From Nemopilema nomurai (Eukaryota > Cnidaria > Scyphozoa > Rhizostomeae > Rhizostomatidae), in contig ML133450.1 of assembly GCA_003864495.1 (NCBI GenBank), forward strand, positions 1,591,734-1,655,733: DNA of 64,000 bases, in the 5' to 3' direction. The stretch's first letter is position 1; each line of letters begins with the position of its first letter. This document shows positions 1 to 11,900 of this stretch, piece after piece. The translations under genes and the position numbers were made by a program. A model generated the notes under the pieces. The model had not been told where the DNA came from and searched no databases. It was given only the letters and a program-made list of their open reading frames with translations.

Positions 1-371
1 TTGAACAGTGTGAATTCGGAATGCTTTGAATCAGCATGTTCATTGTTCAAAGGAATATGGAAGGCCTAAACACCTCTCTCACGTCTCAACATCTAAGCGC
101 CCTCAGATCTTTCGTGTCTTTTTAAATGACAACAGTGTCACAAGCCGGTCTGGATTTCATGGCAGTTTTCGACGAGATCTCGGGAGTGCACAAGATATTA
201 GCCGAGAGTGCAAGAATGCATTTGTTAAATGTGCACATTTGATCCAATACTCTTAGTTTTGGGTCTGAAACTCAGGCTAATAAAATAACGAAAATATTCT
301 GACGTGTAGCTAAAAAAGTCAGAAAAATTTCCTACTCGCAACGGGCATTCTTTTTCTGTTTTACCACAGAT

Positions 372-1097
372 ACCCCGTTTACACTGTTCCTTCCAAGTTT
401 GGAACCGCGATAATACTGTTGTGGTTCATCCTTCCGTTTTCACTAGCACTGTGGAACCGAGAGGATTTGGCTCTGCCAGCCAGCACAGTTTGGACCCTGC
501 TGTCGGGGAAAACCCCACTTGTGTACATAGTTAACAATAACCCATTCATTTAGTTCGAACTTATCGGCGTTAGCTTTATGAGTCAAGTTATTTTCCTCAA
601 ACGTGGCTGTAAGCATAAATTGCGTATACCGCACGTAATAACCTCGTTTTCAAGAGTCGTTAGGAAACTGACACAGATTCAAGCTTCGTAGGTATTTAGT
701 ATTGGCGTCAATCTATTGTTGTTCACATAAAAATTTCCTTGTTTGTCTTAAATCTTATTGGTTTGACTAATTGTTTTTCTTAGTTGTGATTGGTTACGCT
801 ATTTTGGTACTCGCTGAAAAACGTATATATAGCCTTGCGATTTAACTTAGATAGCGAGTTGGAGAGAGAGCTCGACAGAGAGCTCGAGAGAGAGCTTGAG
901 ACTAGTGTAAAGAAAGGTATGTCTCAGAAATGGATTCATGGTGTGTAACTTGGAAGATGTCTTCTTTTTGAGTACAACTCTGTGATTAAAAAAATATTAT
1001 GAACTAGCGCTTGAAGAATACATAACACCTTTTATGAAAGCGAACGAATTTTGTACCGTCACGGTTCCATTTTTAAACAGGACAGTGTAAACGGGGT
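372..1097. mobile_element. non-autonomous DNA transposon with 16-bp terminal inverted repeats
   Basis: The 16 bases at 372-387 (ACCCCGTTTACACTGT) are the exact reverse complement of 1082-1097. A second, spaced match (GGAACCG) lies just inside both ends. No transposase frame is visible, so this is a non-autonomous element. No clear target-site duplication was found. The interior carries a CCAAT-like motif, a TATA-like motif (824-832) and a GAGAGAGCTC-rich repeat (about 858-900). Confidence 0.7.
787..930 (+). promoter_or_regulatory. promoter-like block inside the 372-1097 element
   Basis: GATTGG (787-792, an inverted CCAAT box) lies about 35 bases upstream of TATATATAG (824-832). Downstream come tandem GAGAGAGCTC copies and then AAAG|GTATGT near 913-922, which resembles a splice donor. 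The order CCAAT, TATA, short leader, donor looks like a small RNA polymerase II promoter with a first exon. No downstream coding exon was identified, so function is inferred only. Confidence 0.3.
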
Positions 1098-1332
1098 CTG
1101 AAACATTTTGGCAGCCCTGATCTTATCTCACTCAATTTAAAATGACACTTTCTCCAATCCAAGTTGAGAACAAATTTAGAAAGTCACTTTGTCACATTTG
1201 AAAAAACTGGCAAAATGATTGAGCCACACCCAAAACCACACCCAAACCGCGCCCATATTTGGGAGTGCAAGAATGCGCTCGTTATTTCACAAAAATTTCT
1301 CGGGAGTGCGGCTGCCATGGAATCCATACTGA

Positions 1333-1648
1333 GGCCCTGTTCACACGATACCGGATTCACTTCGTATCGGATCGCTTTTCATATCGGATAGGCCTTCTGT
1401 TCACACGATGACGCTTGAATCCGATACGCTCCGTGTCGTTTTTGCGGAGTCAAACCATTCCGCTGTGAATGTGGAATGAAATCATATCGGATCGCTTTTG
1501 AGCTTGTGTGAACGCATGAATCCGATACGGTTTCGCTCCGGAACCTCTGTTTCGAAATGACAGCTTCTACGTTGCCAGGCTACTGCATTAAAGACAATAG
1601 ATTATGGGAGCCGATACGAAATGAATCCGGTATCGTGTGAACAGGGCC
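1333..1648. mobile_element. MITE with long terminal inverted repeats and TGA target duplication
   Basis: The outer 28 or so bases starting GGCCCTGTTCACACGATACC at 1333 are mirrored as the reverse complement ending at 1648. The element is flanked on both sides by the trinucleotide TGA (1330-1332 and 1649-1651). A 3-bp duplication with GGCCCTGTT-type ends resembles PIF/Harbinger-type MITEs (family knowledge). Internal partial copies of the same end (from about 1391 and 1500) give the element a nested palindromic design. It has no coding capacity. Confidence 0.85.
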
Positions 1649-1921
1649 TGAGTCACAACACAAGCGAATCAGTTCACAGATACCCCCAGGCATATTGCGA
1701 AGAAGCAGTTCAAAGGCTACATATTGGGCTTGTTGTCATTTGCAAAGCTGTGCTGGTTTTTCGGTCTGTGGCTTAAATCGTGTAGCTGCTGGTGATCAGA
1801 GTAACCAGCAATTTTCTCTGGAGGGGTGATAATAAGATTTTGCCCAACATTTTCGCCACTGCCCGACTAAATTTATATGAGATCTGTTTTTGGAGAAGCC
1901 TTCGCGGTGTCACACATCAAC

Positions 1922-1940
1922 ACCCCCCCCCCCCCCCCCC
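1922..1940. repeat. poly-C homopolymer tract
   Basis: This is an uninterrupted run of C bases, part of a general pattern of C/G homopolymers in this window (also near 33346, 35970, 44045, 58506 and 63500). Confidence 0.9.
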
Positions 1941-4900
1941 ACATTTACGCCCCTGGTGGTCAACAAACCTTTAATCTAAACTAGAAGAACCCAACAAGGC
2001 CAAATGGCCAATGTATATTTTAAGACTTTTTCAATAGTGGGCCAGAGTCACATAAGGGCCCATTAAAGGCGTTGCCAAAAAATTTTTGCACCATAATTTC
2101 AACTCGAGCCCCAATGCCACACTCAGGTGTGTACTCAGGCCTACCCACTAAAACATTAGGATGAGCGCATACATAACTTTAAACTTATACATTCACATGT
2201 TTAATCATACAATAAGTTATGCTTAAATATAAGTTCACGTGTTGTGTTTACAAACATCCAGCAGAGGTTCTGAACATTTTTTCATTTATTCTCTGTCTCT
2301 AAAAAGCTCTGGATCAGGAGTCAAGTTTCTTCGGTTTTTTCGCTTAAAAGTTCAGCCACTGCCTGTTTGGAATCGAATAAAGAGGTTCCGCTGCCATTTA
2401 AAGATATGTGTAGAGTGTTGTTGATTGTTGTCTGCTTTAAAGAAGACCTGTCATAGGTTTTCACCCTATTGTAATGAAACACAACACGGGTTTGTTCTTG
2501 ACTTACAAACTTCAGTTCTCTCTTCCTTCATCAATTGTAGCTCCCGCAAAGCAGTTTACAAGCATTCATGACGTCACAGATCATAATGTTCGCCTTGTCG
2601 TTATCACGGATGCCTTGTTAGCAAGTAAAAATGCGAGAAAATAGATAATTTTACACAATCGTGTTGTTGTGTTATTTTTGTTCTGGTCACTTGATTTGAT
2701 AAAAAGGGCACATTTAGGGGTGGGCCAAATATGAAAAATTCCGGTTGAATAGTGGGCCATTGGTGGGGCCTGGCGGGCCCGTTGGCCCACTAGTACATAT
2801 GTTAAGATATGCCTTGCAAATGGCCCAGTTCGGATGACATATCCTTCCAGTGCAGTTTCCGTGTATGCCTTGCTGAGACGGAGGATGCAGATATTATTAA
2901 CACTCACAATAGTGAAATAACAGTATAAAAGGGTATTCAAGAACAGTGAGATAGAAACAAAGGGCCAGAGCGGCCGTGTCCCCTCCCATTTTTTGATAAA
3001 CCATGCAAAAGTGCCCCTTCAAAATAAAAAAAGGGAGTGATCACATGCCCCTGTTTTGATCTAGCACCTCTACTTCTTATATGCTTTCTATTGTCAGAAA
3101 GAAATGAATTTTCCATAACTTCAGGTCACTTCTCTTGAAGATTAATAGAATTTTCAAAACTGGATCTTTTAGAAAAAGCAACAAAATCTGGATTTACAAA
3201 TTTTGGTTTTAACTTGCAAGAAAAGCCTGCAGGGCACAAGAGGAAACCAAGTGGAAGAGTTTAATTTCCACAATTAAAAGTTTTGAAAGCTACAACTTTT
3301 CTGTGGTTGATCATTTGTACAACTGAGTTTTTATTTGACAGTTTAGTGGCTTTCAACTATAAAACAACCAAGAATATCAGTTATTTTTGCTGCCCTTATC
3401 CAATACAATACATAAGGGGGTAGTAACAAGGGCGCCATTTATGGCCGTTTAAAGATTTTATGGCTCATTTATGAAAGATAGGCAGCCATCCACAATTTAC
3501 ATTTATTCATGAAAAAATGTGCATTTTATAATTTTTCATTATTAATTAATTATTTTAATTATTTTGTTTAAATTTTGGGCTGTTGTATAGGAACTAATTA
3601 TATACTGAAGGAATTCTGAATTCAACAAATTTAATGAATTTCACTCTCAGTCCTGAAGGTGAGGCTGGAAAATTAGCAATAATGGGGCACCTACTTTGCT
3701 TGTTCCTTTTTGTAGTGTTTAGGTATTAAAAAATTCTTCAAAACTAAGATCTACCAAGTTACACAAAAGGGAGATTTGCATTAGATCATTGTTTTTTTAT
3801 TTAAACATTCTTGGTTGCCTATGACTACAACAAGAAGATAAAGTGTTCACTTGCCCTTACTCTGCAGACTTTTTCTCAGCTTTGTTGAATTGAAAACCGT
3901 TGCTACAAACAGGAAGATAAACCTTTCTCATCTTTCAAGAATTAAAAGTGTCACTTCAAACTTGTGCTAAGTGAAAAGTATCTAAAATGGTCCAAAACGG
4001 TTATAAAAACAAATTGTACACACTCAATTCTTTCTTTTTGCTATGTAAGAAGAAAGTACACATGGTCTGAAAGTTGTAAGTCAAACATATACAAAAATAA
4101 TTTCAACAAAATGAATTTAGTGGAGAAGGGAGAATACAAAGCTACAGAGGAAAAACAAAATTTTATTTAAAGTTGGGGATGGGTCCCAGTTTGACAATTT
4201 CCTGGTTTGAATTCTGTTAGAGACTGAAACAAAAATGTAGCTCAATAATGTTTGTCACTTGAATCTCAAGATACATTTAAAGTACACAGTGTTATCAAGG
4301 AGAAGACAATAAAACTATTTTGTGACACTGGTACTATGAAGCCAAGCAAGAAGATTTTCAACATTTGGAAGGAAAGTTTACCCAAAAGAAAAAAGAAAGA
4401 AATTTGGATTTATATAGGTAGAAACACTGTATGACAAGTCAGCCACAATAAACCTAATAATGCAAATCTGCTGACATGAATAAAGTATACTTTTCACCCG
4501 AATATTTAATAAATGCTTCAAGCAGCTTGAGTCTTACTGTATACGGCCGAATTTTCTCTTCCATCCTAAACGTTTCAATGAGCGTCATTTTTATTCAAGG
4601 TGATGTAGATGTTAGACTCAAGAGGTAAGGTCTGACAAGGAAGACAAATTGGCAAAGATTGCTAAGGGAGTTTGCATTGCACCTGATCTTATCGTTGGCT
4701 GGAGAAGATGACGACTCAGAATATGACCTCCTGAACAAAGAAATTCTTGCTAAAATGCGAATCATGAAGGCATGAAATAAAAATGTTTGATTGAAAAAGC
4801 CCGAGCCAGTCGCGTGAATCAAAAATGGACCACTTCCAATACACTCTGTTCTACGATGACATTTTTATGTATGGAAATATTTGTCTAATAATAGCTTTTA

Positions 4901-5938
4901 AAAGAAAAAATTCCCTGAAAAAAACTGGAAAATGCCTTGGAAGCATATGCATCGTATTTTGTTCTGGTTTTGAGTTGTAGGTTCTAGTCTTACGTTGATC
5001 ACGTTAAATATCCATTAAAGGTTGAATATCACATATTTCTCTTCGTTATTCTGCCAGTATGACAAGTTAAATTCGTCAGTCTCCATTTCTGAATTTTAAT
5101 CACCTCCTTCTTCAAGAAATGAAAGTTACGCACAAGGCGTGGTAGCACAGAATCTGGGGGGCTCGCCGCCGTTATCCCCAAGGCTCATTTCTAATAGCAG
5201 TTTTTAATCCTTTACCGCCACAACAGTGATATAGGAGCAGGAATTTTAAATAACTCCACTTGAAATTAACATATAGACAAATGTTCCTTGGATATCGAAA
5301 ATGCTTACCTACTTTAGTGTAGAAAACATTATTGTGGCAATGGTACAAATTTAAGGAGGTCCCCCGCTGACGTTTCCTTGAGCTGGATTGAAACTTTGGT
5401 TTTCCACAAAGTTGGGTGAAGGTCGCCTAACATATAGTTTATCGGCAGGCAGTGTTAAACGTTTAATAGTTCTGGCCTTTCCCAGAAGAACTTAAACAGC
5501 TATTACAGATAAGAGCTTCTCAAGGAAAGGTAACGTGCAGTTGAAAGCTCAAGTTGAAATTGTGCTAATTAAGATCATCATCAGGGAAGGGGAAAGGGAG
5601 TTATAAGGAAAATAGCTGCTCGCTGATCTAGAAAGTTTAAGCAATTTGACAAGATGTACCGATATATTACTATACTGTATTACTTAAGCTATTACTTAAG
5701 ACACATTTTATTAAGTTGGTTTGATTTCTGAGCGAGTTTTCTCTGCATGTTGAGGATGTTTTCACATTTTGTAAATTGCATTTGTTTGTAACCGAGGCTA
5801 CTTTTTATTATTTGGTATTAAAAAGGAGGATGCGTCCTTTAGCACCTGCCTAAATGATGAGAACTGATGGTTTAATGTGTTTTAGTATAGGATAATTGCA
5901 AAATTTGGCCCTGGAAGGTCGGTTTCCCTGTAAACTAA

Positions 5939-8900
5939 CTTGTACTAAGTCGGAGTTGCATAAGTGACTTGAAAGCTAAACTTGAGCCTAATGTGACATT
6001 GTTTTACAAAAACAGCTCTCAAACTCACTACCAGAAAAGAAAAAGGTTTTCATCAGATGTTACAAGTTTTCCTACATCCGCAGAAGTTGTTGTTGCTGGG
6101 GGAGGAGTTGTTGGATCATCCACGGCCTATCACCTCGCAAAGTATGGCCAAAAAGATGTTGTTGTTCTAGAGCAAGGAAGGTTTGTTGTTTTTCACAATA
6201 TAATCGCCAAGATGATGAATTTTCAGGTTTTAGCTTCAAGGCAATTTTAGATATGATGTCTTGAAAATATATTTCGGCTGCTCAGAAAGCATCGTGAATG
6301 TCTAAAATGAATATTTTAACAAAAAAGGAAGCGTAGATTGTTTGGTCGAAAAACGAATCTCAGTCGCTTGAGACCTCTGCACCCTTTCAACTCAAGGAAA
6401 AACCTGAAAGTATTTTTTCAAAACTGTAAATGAAGAAGTTATTTTGAAATATGTTTTGAAGGTCAGCTTTCAATTTTTATAATTTTGATGCAAATGTAAG
6501 TTATCCACTCATAAAAACACCTTTTTCTCCAAAGCCTTGGATGCGGCACAACCTGGCATGCTGTTGGACTCCTTGGATTGATGCGTAGCAATGGGTTGCA
6601 CCAAAAAATGTGTTCCTATGGCGTTGACCTATACTCAAAGTTGGAACAAGAAACAGGCCTTGGAACAGGTACTTTCAAATTTTCTTTTTCCTGAGTAATT
6701 AATCTTTTGTGGAAAATTAGCACCGTGCTAGATTGTAAGAACAGTGCTTGAACTGGCACAAAAGTAAATATTTAGCGAGTGGCTTAACTAAGAATGTTTT
6801 TCCAGCAACTCTTAACACCATCGCCGACATGTTGAATGTTTGGCAGAATGCACTACACATTTCTGCAATGCTCCGAATGCATGCCGAGTTGCAGTAAGAA
6901 CACGTAACCTTCAGTTTATTGACTCTTCTTTGGTGCTATTTGTTTTGAAAGCAACGCCAAACGTTTAGTCTTGATTGAAATATATTCTTTCAGAAAAAAC
7001 GCCAAATAATTTCAAGGTGAGACTCTTAAACAACTGAGTTTGGACAATTGACTCGCTACTGAGAGTTATTTTTAGTAGCAAAACGTGTCACCTTCACTTT
7101 GGCGCAGAGAGGGGGGCAGGGAGGGGGGCAGGGAGGGGGGCAGGGAGGGGGGGCAATTTGCCCCAGGGCCTCGGCCTGAAAGGGGCCCCCAAATTATGAT
7201 GAAAATTGTTTCAACTTGAAATTTTGTTCACATACATGAAAAATTTACGGATTCATCCTTTAAGCTGAGTTTCCCTGAGTTTCGCAAAATTGTACTTATT
7301 GGTGGGAGGGAGCCCTGATAAAATTAGGTAACCCATATAATATTGTTTTAATCTATGGCCAGTTCAACTGAGTCATATTTGCATTTAGAATCGTTGCATA
7401 AAATTATATGAAAAGCGTAGTTCTATGTGATTTTCTATATAAAAGTGCATAGAATTGATACTTGCTTTCAGTTTAGATTTTAACATTGTGTAGCTCATTA
7501 GAAAAAAAACCAGAATTGAAGGAGCACATTTTGAAGTACATTTTAATCAACTAAAAGGGTGTGGTCAAGATTGTATTTAAATCGCTTATCTTTAGAATTA
7601 ATGATTTTATTACATTTTAGGATATTTTATTCATATACTATAACGCGCACAAATGTTTGGAAATAGTGGGCGTTTCCCATTCTAAAAAAGGGCGTGGTCC
7701 CAAATTTCTATTGGAACTGACTCCAGGGCCCCGACCGGGTCTTTGCCCCAGGGCCCAAACCGCCTCTCGGCGGCCCTGCTTTGGCGTATTGCTGTTATCT
7801 TTATTGATGTTTCTATGGATGGGCGTTGGTTTTCCACCGTGGCTGATCCCCATGTTTTCTGCAGGGATAAAAATGTGCGGCAGCGTGGCAGTTGCCAGAA
7901 CTAAAGACAGAGCAAGGTTGTTTAGAAGGACGTTTGACCAAGTAAGGTAAATAGAGGCTGACATTGTCTGGTTTATGTTATGGCCAGGAACATTGATCTG
8001 GAAAAGTTGCATTAACAATGTTTTTGTAACAGACAGCGAGAGGAATTTTGCACTTGCTGGTAGAGTATTGTGATAAGGTAATGGAGAAGTTATAGCGAAG
8101 TTTAATCCTTTTGTGGGGGTTGATGTAGACGTAGCAAAGTGTGATATATTTAGCAAACTTTTACGAAGATTCTCGAGTCTAAGGGTGCAATCACATGGAT
8201 AATAACGTATTTCTGTGTCTCTTTTCAGGCAGAATGGCGTTGAATGTGAGCTGATTTCCCCGTCGGAGGCACAAAAGCTCTACCCTTTGTTGAATATTGA
8301 CGATGTAGAGGTACCTTTTGCGGAATCATAATTTATAGTTTTCCCATGTCTTTTCAAAACACCACACGTGCTAATGCTTTCATCCCTAGGAATTGGTGAA
8401 ATTTTTTGCCAGCCTCAACCACCTTCACTAAGTGATCATGAAACTGATCATTAAGTTTTCAAAATTTTGTCGCTTTTTATTTTCAAAATTTTGTCGCTTT
8501 TTATTTCCAAAATTTTGTCGCTTTTTATTTCCAAATGATTAGGTAATTTTTTTCTTTATTTTTATTAAAACTCGATTTTAGGTTTGGTAATGGGAGATGG
8601 GGCTGATATGGGCGATAAAATACAGACACAAGTTTTATTGTCATTATTACTGGTCCATGATGAATTATGCTACTTAGCATTGTTACGTTGACCATTATTT
8701 TTGATTCCTTAGCTTGCTATTTGGTCGCCAAATGAAGGAGCTTGCAATGCAAGCGACGTTTGTGCATCGTTGATGAGAGGGGCTACTAATAAAGGTGTAG
8801 TGTAGTTAATGTAATATAGATTTAACATATCTCCAATAAGATGACTATTCTGTCAATCTCACATTCAAGCCATGACCTTTTTCAAGTGCAGAGGTTAAAT

Positions 8901-11900
8901 AAAGCACAGAACTTCGAATGTAAAAACTTCATAGGAAACTGGAAACTGTCTTTTCCTGATTCTATCATTATTCTTCAAATAATCATTGCAACAGTTACTA
9001 CTAATTGTCATTAAATGGAAATTGCAGCACTGCAATACACAAATACTGCTTTCAGTAAATAAGAGTTTTCTCTCATCGAATAAGAGCTAAATACGTATCT
9101 TTGAAAATCTGCACAGTTTATCTGGTCGTTCGCGTTGCTTTTCTTTAAATATGTTCAGGCTTTGAGCTAGTTGCTTTATGCAGCTTAGAGGAAAAGCTGA
9201 TTAAATTTTAAGGCCATTCGAATATTTGTGATTTAGTGGCGTGTCTAAGTCGTCTTATTTGAGATTAAGTGTTTCTAACGAGGCAAGAACTGCTTTGTTT
9301 GTAGGTGTGAAATTTGTTCAAGGCGTTCGTGTTGAGAACGTGGTCACAAATGGAGAACGCGTCACGGGGGTTCATACTGATCACGGTTTCATACAATGTG
9401 ATAAATTTGTTAATTGTGCTGGGCTGGTAAGTTTTGGCTTAATCTTGGAGCCGGATATGAGTTCTTTTGACATGTTAGGACCAAGCAGAGTGGCCTACGT
9501 CATGTAAAACATTTCGTTGCATGGATTACGATTTATTTTATTTGACATAATCGTACCTACTTCTTCATACCAATGCCTTTGGTAATTTGTTTTAACTTTT
9601 GAACTTAAGACCTACAATTAAATGAAGCATTTTGCCCTTTTTTATTTGACAGTGGGCAAGAGAACTTGGACTGGTGAGTGCTTTTCATAGTCTGAAATTA
9701 TTGCTGTTGATCACATTGCAAATACCAAACATTGCAAAAAGCAGCATAATTGTAATATTAAAATGGAAGTGCTTTTTCATCTGATGCTCCTCAGAGCATG
9801 TTTTCTCTTGCTTTTTCTGAATAATGCTTTTCCAAAATAATGCTTTTCCTTGATTTTCCAGATGTATGATTCACCTGTTTTTTTCTTTTTTCCAATTTTT
9901 GGCTTTCCTTGTTTTTACTTTTCTTTGTTTTTATTTTTTCTGATTTTTGCATTTCCTGATTTTTGCATTTCCTGATTTTTGTCTCTCCTGATTTCTGTCT
10001 TCCACTTCGATTGCCTTTGATCTAATGCTTCTTTAAACTACACCTTACCCTTTATTTAAATGCCTCCACTTTTGCTGCTAGCATACGGACACTCCAGTTC
10101 ATGTGCCTCTACATTCTTGTGAGCATTTTTACATCGTTACCAAGCCAATGCCTGGGGTCCATGGCATGCTACCGGTTCTGAGGGATGGTGACTCGTACGT
10201 CTACATAAGAGAATGGAGTGGAGGTCTCATGGCGGGAGGCTTTGAGCCCGTCGCAAAGCCTTGCTTCTATGAAAAGGGTGTCCCGCCAAAGTTTGAGTTT
10301 CAGTTGCTCGAAGAAGATTGGGACCATTTCGGTAAATCTCCTCATATCTTTCTTGGAGCTCTAAGCCATTATAATTTGTGCTGAAGATGGAACAGCGTTT
10401 TACCTATTTTGACGATTCGTAGGATGGGAATTTTTTCGCATAACAGATGCTGCTGAGTATTGCTTTTACAGTTCCTAGCCTGCAAAAGAGGATTATTTCT
10501 TGATATCTCAGTCATATGTGTTGTTGATTTTGTCATGATGACAATGAAAGATTTATATCGAAATGATGGAGAAGTTGATACCTTTTTATCTGACATTTCT
10601 GTTTGAATGTTCCACAATCTGCGATCCATATCATGGGTACTATTACCAATGTTTCATAAGCTCCATGTTGGGACTGAAACCTTTAAATTGATGTGATACA
10701 AAAGGGCTATGTCTTTCATATTATCAAGGTTAAGCTATTTTGCTGTATACGAATGGGAATGCTAGTTTTCCCAGTCAAAAGTAAACGTCGAACTTATGTC
10801 AACCGTTTCTCTTTCTAGATATTCTCATGCAGGGAATGATTAATCGAATACCCTCGATTGCAAACGCCGAAATTCGTCAGTTTGTCAATGGCCCTGAATC
10901 ATTCACACCGGATGGAAAGTTTATTCTGGGAGAAGCTCCAGAGGTAACATCTAATTGAAGACGTGTGGTTCATTGTCCGATTCGACTTTGTCCTGTCCAC
11001 CTATCCAAACTTAAAACAGAGTATGATGAAGTGTGCAAAAATGTCTCATATTTCCTCTAAGTTTGACCATTGCATAAACGTCTGTTGTTGTCGTTGCATA
11101 GTTATTTTTGAGCCACTTCGAGCTGGGATAGTTCTGCTTTTACTGGACTGTATATATAATTACTTTTGCACACAACGTGGTAAGTCGTATTGTGTGATGA
11201 AACGTCAGGATACCAGTCTATTGTGTGTGGTTGTTACGAAAGCTCAAAGCAAATACTAGTTACGATGGCTCTCTTTTTAATGTATTGTTTAAGGTTCGTA
11301 ACTACTTCGTTGCTGCTGGCATGAATTCTTCCGGCATTGCGTCGGGCGCTGGGGCGGGCAAAATTACCGCCGAACTGGTTATGCAGGGAAAGTCCTCCTG
11401 GGATATCACCAGCTTTGATATCAAGAGATTCAGCAAGGAAGCCAATAACAAGTTCTACCTACGAGACCGGGTTAGGGAAACTCTGGGCAGCTTCTATAAA
11501 GTCGCCTATCCAGAGACCAAGATTTCTGCCGCCCGACCGTTGAAGGCCTCTCCGCTCTATGACGTTCTTTCACAGAAGGGCTGCCAGTGGAGTGAGATTG
11601 GTGCTTGGGAAAGGGCCAACTGGTTTTCGCCGGATGGTACAGGTACTGCATTAATAGCTTGCTACTTTTTGTTTCATTCATACACTCTTTTTTTATAAGA
11701 AAACTTTTATAAGGTTGCGAGCCTCAAAATTGGTCAAAAGCTGTGAATAGACTGACCGCCGAGCTGAGACTAACCGCCTAGGTACTCTAAAATTGGATTT
11801 TGAAAGACGCTTGTTGACATGTCGCTTCTATTTTATAAATTGTGTCGTGAAGAAAACTTGCAGGGCTATGTAGGGGTTGTTTAACACCCATGGGTTGACT

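Larger units (their letters stand above)
1..5938. other. gene-free left flank
   Basis: No gene is recognised here. The stretch holds two terminal-inverted-repeat elements (372-1097 and 1333-1648), a poly-C run near 1922-1940, and GGGCC-rich segments around 2035-2070 and 2740-2800. Open frames are short and lack recognisable domains. One plus-strand stretch near 4640-4773 encodes an acidic tail ending in TGA and followed by AATAAA. It could be a terminal exon or a relic, but I cannot assign it. The promoter and first exon of the flavoprotein gene at 5.9 kb must lie somewhere in this flank. Confidence 0.5.

Noticed and set aside
5747..5770. MLRMFSHF as the missing first exon of the flavoprotein gene
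   Set aside because: It resembles a presequence and has a GTAAAT donor, but its phase does not match the available acceptors before 5980.
6806..6893. Open, splice-flanked stretch after CCAG as an exon of the flavoprotein gene
   Set aside because: Its translation does not resemble the family, while 7865-7946 supplies the expected segment in the correct phase.
7638..8156. 172-codon minus-strand open frame
   Set aside because: It overlaps a verified exon on the plus strand, is GC-rich by repeat content in one part, and has no domain signature.
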